Shown here: positions 17,312 through 25,630 of the stretch, piece after piece
Position numbering within the stretch: position 1 is the first letter of the stretch
Layout of the letters: the number at the start of each line of letters is the position of its first letter
DNA from: Arcobacter sp.
Lineage (GTDB): Bacteria > Campylobacterota > Campylobacteria > Campylobacterales > Arcobacteraceae
DNA length: 33,586 nucleotides
Direction of reading: 5' to 3'
NCBI GenBank assembly: GCA_030635995.1
Contig: DAOVXU010000002.1
Coordinates: 1 to 33,586, forward strand
Made by a program: the position numbers and the translations under genes
Notes under the pieces: model-generated
Told to the model about the DNA's origin: nothing
Seen by the model: the letters and a program-made list of their open reading frames with translations, nothing else
The model's database searches: none

Positions 17312-18518
17312 TTTAACTAGTAGTATGATGTACAGAATTGGTAATCTTGATGTTCAAAATGAGAGAATTTCATATCAAATGAGTACAGGAAAAGTTATCG
17401 ATAGAGGTAGTGATGATTCTGTACTTTATGGTAGGTATCTTGATGTAGAAGATAATCTTAGGACACATGAGGGGCTTAAAGTACAAATTGAAAAAACTAC
17501 AGCTCAAAATAATGTAGCAGATTCAAGTGTAGATGAGATAAAAAAGACTTTAGACAGTATGAAAGTTGATTTATTAAAATCATTAAATTCTGGAATGACA
17601 AGATCAGATCGACTGGCAGTTGCAACTAATATGGAAGGGATGAGAGAAAATCTTATAACTTTATCAAATACAACAGTTGATGGAGAATATCTTTTTAGTG
17701 GTTCGAATACAACAAAACAAACATTTATAAAAGATAATGATTTTGAAGTTACTGGAAAAGTAGATTTTGGTGGAAATGGACACTTACGGAATATTGCAGT
17801 AGATCCAGGTGTATATCGGGATAGAGGAGTTACTGCTCATGATGTTTTAATGTATAGTGTAGATACTTCAAGTGCTGAGGATAAAATAAGTTTTCAAGAG
17901 GTAGATATTGTTGTGGATGAAAATGGTAATACATGGAAACTTAATGGATCAAAAGATCAACTTGTAAAATTGAATGAACAAGGTGTTGAAACGGCTGAAT
18001 ATTTAAAAGTTACAAATGATGGGGGTACTCCTAAAACATATACTAGTGAAACATTAACTGATGCTAATAATGCTAGTAGAATTAAAGATAGTACAGCTTC
18101 AGGTTTACTATTGGAAGCAAAACATAGTATTTTTGAAGATTTAAATGTAATAATAAATGCATTAAAAGGGTACAATACTCAATTAACAGATGATGCAAAT
18201 GATGGTAAACAAGGTACAGTTGCAACAGATGAAGAGGTAAGAGATACCCTATCTAACTATCTTGGAAAATTATCTAACCAATATGATGCAACAAATATTG
18301 GTCATGCTGAACTTGGTGGAAGAAATAAGATTTTTGAAACAGCATTAGAGAGTTTAACTGCAAAAGTTACACACTATAATATCTTGATGCAAGAGACAAA
18401 TGGTGCAGATATGGCTAAACTTGCTATGGAATCAAAATCATTGGAGATGACATACAATGCACTTTATTCAACAGTATCGAAAATGCATCAATTATCTTTA
18501 GTAAATTTTATAAATTAA
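17304..18518 (+). CDS. flgL: Hook-filament junction protein FlgL (HAP3)
   Basis: From the ATG at 17304 the product is 404 residues. I prefer this to the TTG at 17298 because AGGAG (17293-17297) is 6 bases upstream of the ATG but touches the TTG. The N-terminal helix (SSMMYRIGNLDVQNERISYQ, then MSTGKVIDRGSDD) and C-terminal helix (TAKVTHYNILMQETNGADMA and following) are the flagellin-like D0/D1 regions of FlgL, with a variable central domain. It is exported and joins hook to filament. The start lies inside the end of fliI. The FlgN-like protein encoded at 6454 is its likely chaperone. Confidence 0.9.
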   Translation: MIDLTSSMMYRIGNLDVQNERISYQMSTGKVIDRGSDDSVLYGRYLDVEDNLRTHEGLKVQIEKTTAQNNVADSSVDEIKKTLDSMKVDLLKSLNSGMTRSDRLAVATNMEGMRENLITLSNTTVDGEYLFSGSNTTKQTFIKDNDFEVTGKVDFGGNGHLRNIAVDPGVYRDRGVTAHDVLMYSVDTSSAEDKISFQEVDIVVDENGNTWKLNGSKDQLVKLNEQGVETAEYLKVTNDGGTPKTYTSETLTDANNASRIKDSTASGLLLEAKHSIFEDLNVIINALKGYNTQLTDDANDGKQGTVATDEEVRDTLSNYLGKLSNQYDATNIGHAELGGRNKIFETALESLTAKVTHYNILMQETNGADMAKLAMESKSLEMTYNALYSTVSKMHQLSLVNFIN

Positions 18519-18532
18519 TTTTTTAGTCTTAC

Positions 18533-20653
18533 ATGAATTTTAGAGATCTATTTTTTAGGAAAGAGTATGTATTAGTTGCATTTATCTTTGCGATGCTTGC
18601 AATTATAATTGTACCTCTACCTAAAAGTTTTTTAGATTTTTTTCTAATTATATCGTTAACTTCTGCAATATTAATACTTTTAATATCTCTTTTTGTTCAA
18701 AAACCAACTGATCTATCGACCTTTCCAACTCTTTTATTAATACTTGTACTTTTTAGATTATCTCTAAATATTGCTACAACTAGATCTATTTTAAGTGAGG
18801 GGCATAATGGTCCTGATGAGGTTAGTTCTATCATTGCAGCTTTTGGTGAATTTGTTGTTGGTGGAAATATGGTAATTGGAATTATTATATTTATAATACT
18901 TGTACTTATAAACTTTATGGTTGTAACAAAAGGGGCAGGAAGAGTAGCTGAAGTTCAAGCAAGATTTTCACTTGATTCTTTACCTGGTAAACAGATGGCA
19001 ATTGATGCGGATTTAAATGCTGGGTTTATTGATGATAAACAAGCAAAAGAGAGACGAGAATCATTAGCTAGTGAAGTTAGTTTTTATGGGACAATGGATG
19101 GTTCTGCTAAGTTTGTAAAAGGTGATGCAGTTGCAGGGATAATTATCACTATGGTAAATCTTGTAGGTGGACTTTTAATAGGTATGTTTCAGCATGATAT
19201 GACAGCAGGGGAAAGTGCAACTGTCTATACAATATTAACTATTGGAGATGGTCTTGTTGCTCAAATTCCAGCATTGATTATATCAACAGCAACAGCTATT
19301 ATAATTACTAGATCAAATTCAGATGAAGATAAATTTGCTAGTGGAACTATATCTCAACTTGTAAAAGACAGTAAAGCTATGATGATTACAGGAATTGCAC
19401 TATTATTATTTGGATTAGTTCCTGGTTTTCCTATTGGAATACTGTTTTTTATGGGATTTTTACTTATGGGAATTGGATATATTGTGTATCTACTGGAATC
19501 TGGGCAAGAGAATGCTTTTACTCAGTTTTTTAAACCACAACCTAAAAATAAAAAAGTTAAAACACCCACTGATATTGATAAATTAAAGAAAAAGAAAAAA
19601 GAGATACAAGCTGTAGATGAAGAGAAAGTTTTGGATAAAACTATGAAAATGGAAGTTTTAGAACTTAAACTTGGACCACGACTTTTATCATTAATTCAAG
19701 GGGATAGTGAACTTTTAGATAAAATAAAAGGGATAAGAAATACTATTGCAGGTGAGTTAGGATTTGTTATTCCTCAGATTAGAATTTCAGATGCAATAAA
19801 TTTAAGTATGAATGAATATTCTTTTAATTTAAAAAGGATACCAATAGCAAAAGGGAATGTTGAATTAAATCAACTTCTAGCTATGGGTGGGATTAGTAGT
19901 GCAAAGATAGAGGGTAAAAAAGTAAAAGAGCCTGTATTTGGACTAGATGCTACTTGGATAACTGAAGATAAAAAAGATTTAGCTTTAAGTAAAGGCTTTA
20001 CTGTTGTGGATGCTCCAACAATTATATCTACACATATCTCTGAACTTATTAAAAAACATTCAGAAGATATACTTACAAGACAAGATATTGTAAATATTGT
20101 GGATAGACTTAAAGAGAGCTTTCCTATAGTTGTGGATGAAGCTATGAAGATCACAACTTATGGGATACTTTTAAGAATTTGTAAAGACCTTCTTCATGAG
20201 AAAATACCAATTGTTGATATGCTTACTATTTTAGAATCATTAGCTGATATAGGTGAAGTTACAAAATCACCTGAGATATTATTGGAACATGTAAGAAGTA
20301 AATTATTTAGACTTATAACCAATAAATTTACAGGAAATGATGGAGCTTTACATATAATTACTATTAAACCTGAACTTGAACAACAATTTTCAAGTAAACT
20401 TCAAGAACAACATGGTGTTAGCCACCTTATGTTAAGTATCTCTGAGATAAATTCTTTAGTAACAAAAACTAGAGAATTGGTACAAACTATTGAATCAAAA
20501 GGGGTAAATACTGTTTCAATGGTAGTAGATCCAATTTTAAGAAAAAGGATTTCTGAGATATTTGAGAAATTTGGATTTGATATAGCTGTTTTAAGTCATG
20601 CCGAACTTGATACAAAAGCAGAATTTACAATAGAGGGAACTTTAGAATTCTAA
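18533..20653 (+). CDS. flhA: Flagellar export gate protein FlhA
   Basis: At 706 residues it is full length. Residues ~15-325 contain the eight predicted membrane segments, with the conserved FHIPEP-family loop (GRVAEVQARFSLDSLPGKQM and IDADLNAGFI). Residues ~350-706 are the cytoplasmic ring domain that receives chaperone-substrate complexes. A Lys-rich linker (KKKKKEIQ) joins them. The ATG has only a weak ribosome-binding site. It is the last clear flagellar gene of the cluster, 10 bases before a small Cys-rich gene. Confidence 0.96.
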   Translation: MNFRDLFFRKEYVLVAFIFAMLAIIIVPLPKSFLDFFLIISLTSAILILLISLFVQKPTDLSTFPTLLLILVLFRLSLNIATTRSILSEGHNGPDEVSSIIAAFGEFVVGGNMVIGIIIFIILVLINFMVVTKGAGRVAEVQARFSLDSLPGKQMAIDADLNAGFIDDKQAKERRESLASEVSFYGTMDGSAKFVKGDAVAGIIITMVNLVGGLLIGMFQHDMTAGESATVYTILTIGDGLVAQIPALIISTATAIIITRSNSDEDKFASGTISQLVKDSKAMMITGIALLLFGLVPGFPIGILFFMGFLLMGIGYIVYLLESGQENAFTQFFKPQPKNKKVKTPTDIDKLKKKKKEIQAVDEEKVLDKTMKMEVLELKLGPRLLSLIQGDSELLDKIKGIRNTIAGELGFVIPQIRISDAINLSMNEYSFNLKRIPIAKGNVELNQLLAMGGISSAKIEGKKVKEPVFGLDATWITEDKKDLALSKGFTVVDAPTIISTHISELIKKHSEDILTRQDIVNIVDRLKESFPIVVDEAMKITTYGILLRICKDLLHEKIPIVDMLTILESLADIGEVTKSPEILLEHVRSKLFRLITNKFTGNDGALHIITIKPELEQQFSSKLQEQHGVSHLMLSISEINSLVTKTRELVQTIESKGVNTVSMVVDPILRKRISEIFEKFGFDIAVLSHAELDTKAEFTIEGTLEF

Positions 20654-20663
20654 GGATAAAAAT

Positions 20664-20921
20664 ATGTTAGATAATAATTTTAAAGAGGTAGATTTTTGTA
20701 AAGATTGTGTATGCTTTGTGGAATGTAATAGTTCAAAATATGATATAAAATTACTTGAACAGTATATGATTTTTACAGCATTAAGGGATACTGAAAGTTT
20801 AATTGAAAAGAAATTTAATGAGATATTCAAAAATCCAAATTATCTACTTAACGAAGTAAGAGATTTTATGGAAGATAAAAAAGAAAATTGTATATATTTT
20901 AACAATAGGAAGGATATTTAG
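20664..20921 (+). CDS. Small Cys-rich protein, unknown function
   Basis: This 85-residue protein has AAGGA about 7 bases before the ATG. Near the N-terminus it has CKDCVCFVEC (Cys12, 15, 17 and 21), and a fifth Cys lies near the C-terminus, which could bind metal or an iron-sulphur cluster. No membrane segment or signal peptide is visible; the middle is helical and charged. It sits between flhA and a DUF502 gene and ends one base before the latter. I do not recognise the family. Confidence 0.7.
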   Translation: MLDNNFKEVDFCKDCVCFVECNSSKYDIKLLEQYMIFTALRDTESLIEKKFNEIFKNPNYLLNEVRDFMEDKKENCIYFNNRKDI

Positions 20922-20922
20922 T

Positions 20923-21528
20923 ATGGGACAATTATTAAGATATATATTTGTAGGAGCATTGGCTTTAATTCCTCTTTTTATAGTAGTTCAAGTTGTATTT
21001 TGGGTAAATAGATTAAGTATAGATCTTTTTAGAGAGATCTCAGTTTATACGAATAGTACTTTGTACAGTTCATTGATTTTATTGATAACTGTACTATTAC
21101 TTGGAATTATAGGATACTCTACTGAAAAATTTGGTAAGTCATTGTTAATTGGTGTGATAGATAATATATTAAATAAAATTCCAGCTATAAGAACTATATA
21201 CTCAATAGTTAAAAAAATTACAAATCTTTTTATGTCAAATGGTAAAGAGGAAAAAAAAGAGGTTGTATTGGTTGAATATCCAAAGAAAGATTTATGGGTA
21301 CCTGCTTATGTGTTAAGTAAATATGAAAATACTTTAGTATTGTTTGTCCCAACAAGTCCAAATCCTACAAGTGGATACACTGTAATAGTAGAGAGAGAAA
21401 ATATAAAAGAGACAACTTTAACAGTTGCCCAAGCTAGTCAATTTATAGTTAGTATGGGTGCAGATTTTATAAAAAAAGAGGAGATTTCTGCTATAATCTC
21501 AAAAAACTCAACTAAAAATAAGGCTTAA
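20923..21528 (+). CDS. DUF502 family membrane protein
   Basis: The 201-residue protein has two N-terminal membrane segments (about residues 5-27 and 45-66) and a soluble domain with the DUF502 pattern: NKIPAIRTIYSIVKK, then VVLVEYPKKDLW and FVPTSPNPTSGY. DUF502 proteins are widespread inner-membrane proteins without a firmly known role. AGGAAGGA precedes the ATG at good spacing. It may be co-transcribed with serS downstream. Confidence 0.88.
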   Translation: MGQLLRYIFVGALALIPLFIVVQVVFWVNRLSIDLFREISVYTNSTLYSSLILLITVLLLGIIGYSTEKFGKSLLIGVIDNILNKIPAIRTIYSIVKKITNLFMSNGKEEKKEVVLVEYPKKDLWVPAYVLSKYENTLVLFVPTSPNPTSGYTVIVERENIKETTLTVAQASQFIVSMGADFIKKEEISAIISKNSTKNKA

Positions 21529-21530
21529 TA

Positions 21531-21737
21531 ATGATAACTTTAAAGATGGAAAAAGAGTGTGGATGTTTTAAAAAGAGTAGTTTTAATGCAGAACAAACTT
21601 TTACTACAAAAGGGGAAGCATTACAGAGTGCAAAAGGTATGTGTGAAGATATGAATGAAACATTTTGTCAAAAACATAAATTTAATTTTGAGCAAAATGA
21701 AAATGAAATAATAATAAAAATGGAAAGAAATAAATAA
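21531..21737 (+). CDS. Small soluble protein upstream of serS, unknown function
   Basis: This 68-residue protein has four cysteines (ECGCF near residue 10; MCEDMNETFC near residues 38-47), no membrane segment, and a C-terminal Lys/Glu-rich beta-like end. The start follows the DUF502 stop by 2 bases and its stop is 1 base before the serS ATG, so translation of the three is likely coupled. I do not recognise the family. Confidence 0.65.
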   Translation: MITLKMEKECGCFKKSSFNAEQTFTTKGEALQSAKGMCEDMNETFCQKHKFNFEQNENEIIIKMERNK

Positions 21738-21738
21738 T

Positions 21739-22983
21739 ATGATAGATAATAAACTTTTACAAAAAGATTTTACTACAGTTGCTAGTGCCTTAGAGAAAAA
21801 AGGCGTAAGTACAACTTTACTAGAAGAGCTTAAAAATGATGTTTTGGCAACAAAATTAAAACGGCAAAGTATGGAGGAGATACAAGCAAAACAAAATGCT
21901 TTATCATCTTAATTTGGTTTATATAAAAAAGAGGGGAAAGATATAGCTCCTTTAAAGCAAGAGATAGATGAACTAAAAAAACAAAAACAACTAATAGAAG
22001 AAGAGGTTAGAACTCTTGAAGAGGGCTTAAATGATATTATGATGGGGATTCCAAATCTTCCAGATGATAATGTCCCTTTAGGGGAGAGTGAAGATGATAA
22101 TATTGTGATTAAAACTGTTGGAACTCCTAAAGAATTTAACTTTATACCAAAAGAGCATTGGGATATAGGTGAGAGTACTGGTATCATTGATTTTACAAGA
22201 GGTGTAAAAGTAGCAAAAAGTAGATTTGCAGCACTTAAGGGAATTGGAGCTAGACTTGAGAGAGCTTTAATCAATTACTTTTTAGATTTTAATCGTGAGA
22301 GAGGATTTGAGGAGTGGTATGTTCCATTTATGGCAAATTCAAATACTTTAAGAGGAACTGGGCAGTTACCAAAGTTTGAAGATGATCTATTTAAAATTGA
22401 GGGTGAAGACTTATATTTAATCCCTACTGCTGAAGTGAGTTTAACAAATTTGTTTAATGATGAGATAGTACCACAAAATGAGTTGCCAATGCTTTTAACA
22501 TCTTATACACCTTGTTTTAGAAAAGAAGCAGGAAGTGCAGGAAGAGATACAAGAGGGATAATTAGACAACATCAATTTGATAAAGTAGAGATGGTTGCTA
22601 TTACAAAACAAGAGCAGTCCGAAGAAGTATTTAAAAAGATGGTTGAATGTGCTAGTGATCTATTAACTTCATTAGAGTTACCACATCAAGTTGTACAACT
22701 TTGTACAGGAGATTTGGGATTTTCTGCAGCTACAACGATTGATCTTGAAGTGTGGTTACCTGGACAAGGACAATATAGAGAAATTTCATCAATTTCAAAC
22801 ACAAGGGATTTCCAAGCTAGACGAGCAAAAATAAGATATAAAGATGGTAAGAAGAATATGTTATGCCATACATTAAATGGCTCATCACTTGCAGTTGGAA
22901 GAACATTAGTAGCTATTATAGAAAATAATCAAAATGAAGATGGTAGTATTACTGTACCTTCTGTATTACAGAAGTATATGTAG
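21739..22983 (+). pseudogene. serS: Seryl-tRNA synthetase gene interrupted by an in-frame stop
   Basis: SerRS charges tRNA-Ser and is essential. Reading from ATG 21739 gives MIDNKLLQKDFTTVASALEK and 37 further residues, then TAA at 21910-21912 (codon 58), then the same frame continues without a further stop to 22983, 415 codons including the TAA. The remainder has all the expected features: the second coiled-coil helix, [21 protein letters not shown], motif 2 ([15 protein letters not shown]) and motif 3 ([10 protein letters not shown]). The stop lies in the tip region of the N-terminal coiled-coil arm that holds the tRNA, at a position variable between species. The nearest in-frame ATG after it (22039, residue 101) would remove the whole arm and has no good ribosome-binding site. 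Options are a true pseudogene with another serS elsewhere, read-through, or a sequence error. Confidence 0.85.
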
Positions 22984-23039
22984 AGCTTATTTTGGATGAT
23001 TATTTACTTTTTTTAGTAGATGACTGTATATAGGCTGCC
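22750..23039 (+). repeat. Direct repeat, copy 1 (3' end of serS and downstream)
   Basis: The 3' end of serS plus 56 bases after its stop recurs at 25258-25427. The matching parts are 22750-22854 (3 differences in 105 by eye) and 22971-23039 (2 differences in 69). The 120 bases between 22851 and 22971 are missing from the second copy. Similarity stops sharply at GGCTGCC. Confidence 0.92.
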
Positions 23040-23086
23040 GAGATTATAGATGAGAAAGTAGAATATAATATGGATAAGGATTTAAG

Positions 23087-23329
23087 ATGATAGGAACATT
23101 AATTAAGTTAGCAGTATTGGCAATAATAATATTTGTAGGCTTGAATATATTTAATCCTGAAATGGCAGATAATGCAGTTAATAAAATTAGTGAAACTACA
23201 GGTATAGACAAAAATACTATAAATAATAATTTAGAAAAAGCTACAAATATGGCATTAGATGGAGCTGAAAAATTAAATGATGCTGCTAAAGAGAAGATTG
23301 AAGAAGCTAAAGATAAGATGGATAACTAA
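23087..23329 (+). CDS. Small membrane protein with amphipathic helix
   Basis: This 80-residue protein has one N-terminal membrane segment (residues 4-22) followed by a charged, Ala/Lys/Glu-rich helical region (residues 40-80) like that of YtxH-type small membrane proteins. It begins about 100 bases after serS, just past the end of the serS duplication, so it is on the recently rearranged segment. Its stop overlaps the end of a decayed recombinase fragment on the opposite strand. No function can be assigned. Confidence 0.65.
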   Translation: MIGTLIKLAVLAIIIFVGLNIFNPEMADNAVNKISETTGIDKNTINNNLEKATNMALDGAEKLNDAAKEKIEEAKDKMDN

Positions 23330-23412
23330 TAAATATTCGCAACTACCTCCATTTTTTTAACTTCAGCTACTTTCACATATCTTAGTGTTTGATTTATATC
23401 TTTATAAGGTAG
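23326..23412 (-). pseudogene. Tyrosine recombinase C-terminal remnant (copy A)
   Basis: On the - strand, reading towards a TAG at 23328-23326, the sequence translates as KDINQTLRYVKVAEVKKM plus seven residues. This matches the end of the larger remnant at 25043-25257 (KDINQTLRYAKVDEVKKM), including the nucleophile Tyr context TLRY. Only about 25-29 codons are recognisable and everything upstream is lost. It overlaps the stop of the 80-residue gene. The match to copy B is clearly imperfect, so the two probably come from different recombinase genes or an old duplication. Confidence 0.7.
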
Positions 23413-23528
23413 ATATGTAAATGGGATTTGATAAATTCTTTACATAGTTTCAAGAATATATTTAAGTATAAAAGTGCTACACTTATGAAATTAATAAGTT
23501 TTTATAATAAGTGGAGGGTGTAATTTTC

Positions 23529-25046
23529 ATGAATAAAATGACTAGTAAAATTATTTTAATGCCGCTTATATTTATTTTTCTTATGTCAATTATGGTTAGT
23601 TATACTTATATATATTTAATTAAATTACATCACAATGAGAATATTAGAAATTTTACAGAATCTTATAATGAAGAACAATATAAAAAAATCAAAAATAATG
23701 TAGATGGAATTAGAAATACAATTAGTTATGCAAATAAAATATATGATGAAACTCAATCAGAATTAAAAGCAAGAGTATTAAGAAGAATTAATCATATTAA
23801 TATGATAAACACACCTTATGTATTTATTTTAAAATTAATAAATATTAACGGTGGAGATAATTTTGCTAAAATAATTTTTTATAACAATAAACCACAGGCA
23901 ATAGGTAAATTTATTTCAGATAGTAAAAAAGACATTAATAATAAATATTTTTTAAAAAAAGTTTTAAAAGATATAAAACAAAAAGGTTATTCCTATGTTA
24001 TATATAAACATGCTAAACCAAATAATAAAAATATAAATAAAAAACTTACATATTTTTATCTTGATAAAAAATTTAATTGGATAATCACAAGCAGTATATT
24101 TCTAGATGAAGTCAATACTGATATAAATAAAAAAAATAAGAAATTTGAAATGCAGATTAAAAAATTAATTCAACTAACTGTCTTTATAACAATAATATTA
24201 TCTTGTATACTTGGTATTATATCTTATTTTTTCTCCAAAAATATATCTAAACAAATAGAATACACAAAAGAAAAGTTAAAAATTAATGTAGCAAAAGAAA
24301 TAGAAAAAAATCAATTAATAGAAAAACAACTTATTAAATCAGAAAAAATGGTAGCAATGGGAGAGATGATAGGTAATATAGCTCATCAATGGAGGCAGCC
24401 ATTGTCTGTAATATCAACAGCATCGACAGGTATTATTATGCAAAAAGAGTATGGTGTATTAGATGATGATAAACTTATAAAAACTTGCCATGCTATAAAT
24501 GACAATGCACAATATCTATCAAAAACAATAGATGATTTTAAAAATTTCATTAAAGGGGATAGAACTAAAGAAATTTTTAATTTAAAAAATGGTATTGATA
24601 GTTTTTTAAATTTAGTAGAAGGCTCAATTAAAAATTACAATATAAATATAATATTAGACTTAAAAAAGAATATTGAAATAAATGGCTATGAAAATGAATT
24701 AATTCAATGTTGTATAAATGTTTTTAATAATGCAAAAGATGTTTTAGTAGAAAATAATATTGAAGATAAATTAATATTCTTATCAATTTATAAAAAAGAA
24801 GATAAAGCAATTATAAAAATTAAAGATAATGGTGGTGGAATACCTGATGATATACTACCAAAAATATTTGAACCCTATTTTACAACTAAACATCAATCCC
24901 AAGGTACAGGACTAGGACTTCATATGACTCATAATTTAATTGTAGATGGTATGGGTGGAACTATTGAAGCTACAAAGCAAACTTATACTTATGATGATAA
25001 AGAATATACTGGTGCTGAATTTGTGATAACTTTACCACTTAATTAA
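23529..25046 (+). CDS. Membrane histidine kinase with single Cache-like sensor
   Basis: From ATG 23529 the protein has 505 residues; GGAGGG 10 bases upstream supports this start over the GTG at 23511. Layout: membrane segment (about residues 8-29), an extracytoplasmic domain of ~165 residues ending in FNWIITSSIFLDEV (typical of single Cache domains), membrane segment (about 212-234), coiled coil, dimerisation helix with His286 in MIGNIAHQWRQPLS, and an ATPase domain with NNAKD (N box), DNGGGIPDDIL and GTGLGLHM. It would sense a small molecule outside the membrane and phosphorylate an unlinked regulator. No response regulator gene adjoins it. Recombinase remnants flank it on both sides, suggesting acquisition by transfer. 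Confidence 0.9.
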   Translation: MNKMTSKIILMPLIFIFLMSIMVSYTYIYLIKLHHNENIRNFTESYNEEQYKKIKNNVDGIRNTISYANKIYDETQSELKARVLRRINHINMINTPYVFILKLININGGDNFAKIIFYNNKPQAIGKFISDSKKDINNKYFLKKVLKDIKQKGYSYVIYKHAKPNNKNINKKLTYFYLDKKFNWIITSSIFLDEVNTDINKKNKKFEMQIKKLIQLTVFITIILSCILGIISYFFSKNISKQIEYTKEKLKINVAKEIEKNQLIEKQLIKSEKMVAMGEMIGNIAHQWRQPLSVISTASTGIIMQKEYGVLDDDKLIKTCHAINDNAQYLSKTIDDFKNFIKGDRTKEIFNLKNGIDSFLNLVEGSIKNYNINIILDLKKNIEINGYENELIQCCINVFNNAKDVLVENNIEDKLIFLSIYKKEDKAIIKIKDNGGGIPDDILPKIFEPYFTTKHQSQGTGLGLHMTHNLIVDGMGGTIEATKQTYTYDDKEYTGAEFVITLPLN

Positions 25047-25257
25047 AACAACTTCTCAACAGCTTTCATTTTTTTAACTTCATCAACCTTAGCATATCTC
25101 AAAGTTTGATTAATATCTTTATGATTTAATAATTTCTGAACCAAAAATATATCATTGTATAAAACACAGTGAGTAGCAAATGTCTGGCGTAACGTATGGT
25201 GGCAAACTTTATTTTTTTCATCATCAGTTTCAATTATTAAATAAATCATCATCTGGC
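25043..25257 (-). pseudogene. Tyrosine recombinase (integrase) C-terminal remnant (copy B)
   Basis: On the - strand the frame ends at TAA 25045-25043 and shows the C-terminal catalytic region of a XerC/D-like integrase: [14 protein letters not shown] (the His-x-x-Arg motif, with Gln where His is usual in LRH), LVQKLLNHKDINQ, and the nucleophile context TLRYAKV. About 70 residues remain. The N-terminal and core-binding parts are absent, because the serS duplication starts at 25258, exactly where integrase similarity ends. The last bases overlap the histidine kinase stop. It marks the remains of a mobile or integrative element. Confidence 0.82.
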
Positions 25258-25427
25258 GTGTGGTTACCTGGACAAGGACAATATAGAGAAATTTTATCAA
25301 TTTCAAATACAAGGGATTTCCAAGCTAGACGAGCAAAAATAAGAGATAAAGATGGTAAGAAGTATATGTAGAGCTTATTTTGGATGATTATTTACTTTTT
25401 TTAGTAGATTACTGTAAATAGGCTGCC
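25258..25427 (+). repeat. Direct repeat, copy 2 (serS 3' fragment with internal deletion)
   Basis: A second copy of the serS 3' end and trailer. Bases 25258-25371 still read as SerRS sequence ([20 protein letters not shown] and beyond) in frame to a stop, but 120 bases present in copy 1 are missing. The deletion junction lies at the short repeat GAAG(A/T)ATATG, found at both edges in copy 1 (22851 and 22971), which points to recombination between these repeats. The 40 lost codons include motif 3, so this fragment cannot be active. No start or ribosome-binding site serves it. Confidence 0.92.
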
Positions 25428-25630
25428 AGAAAGTTCGAAGGAGTCTTTTTTTATTAGTGTTTAATTATTGGGTGGCACTTAAATAGTTAATTTAAAAAAA
25501 ATATCATAATTAATACTTAAGTAAATTATATATATAATTATCCTTAAGTCATAAAGGGTAGGGATGAATAATATAAATCTTTTTATTATATTACTGGTTG
25601 GGTTTTTATTCTTTAATATCAGGATGTATC
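25428..25630. other. Non-coding gap before the second histidine kinase
   Basis: This ~200-base AT-rich stretch follows the serS repeat. It holds one notable inverted repeat, ACTTAAG (25515-25521) with CTTAAGT (25543-25549), around an AT-only core, and two purine-rich stretches, AAGGGTAGGGATG, near 25554-25566. I see no gene. The region probably carries the promoter or leader of the next kinase gene. Confidence 0.5.

Noticed and set aside
21909-22274. 121-codon ORF on the - strand inside serS
   Set aside because: It is opposite conserved SerRS sequence and is Ser/Leu-rich in the manner of an antisense shadow.
25180-25371. 63-codon + strand ORF containing SerRS-like residues
   Set aside because: It is a chance fusion of antisense integrase remnant (25180-25257) with the duplicated serS fragment; it has no start signal and lacks motif 3.
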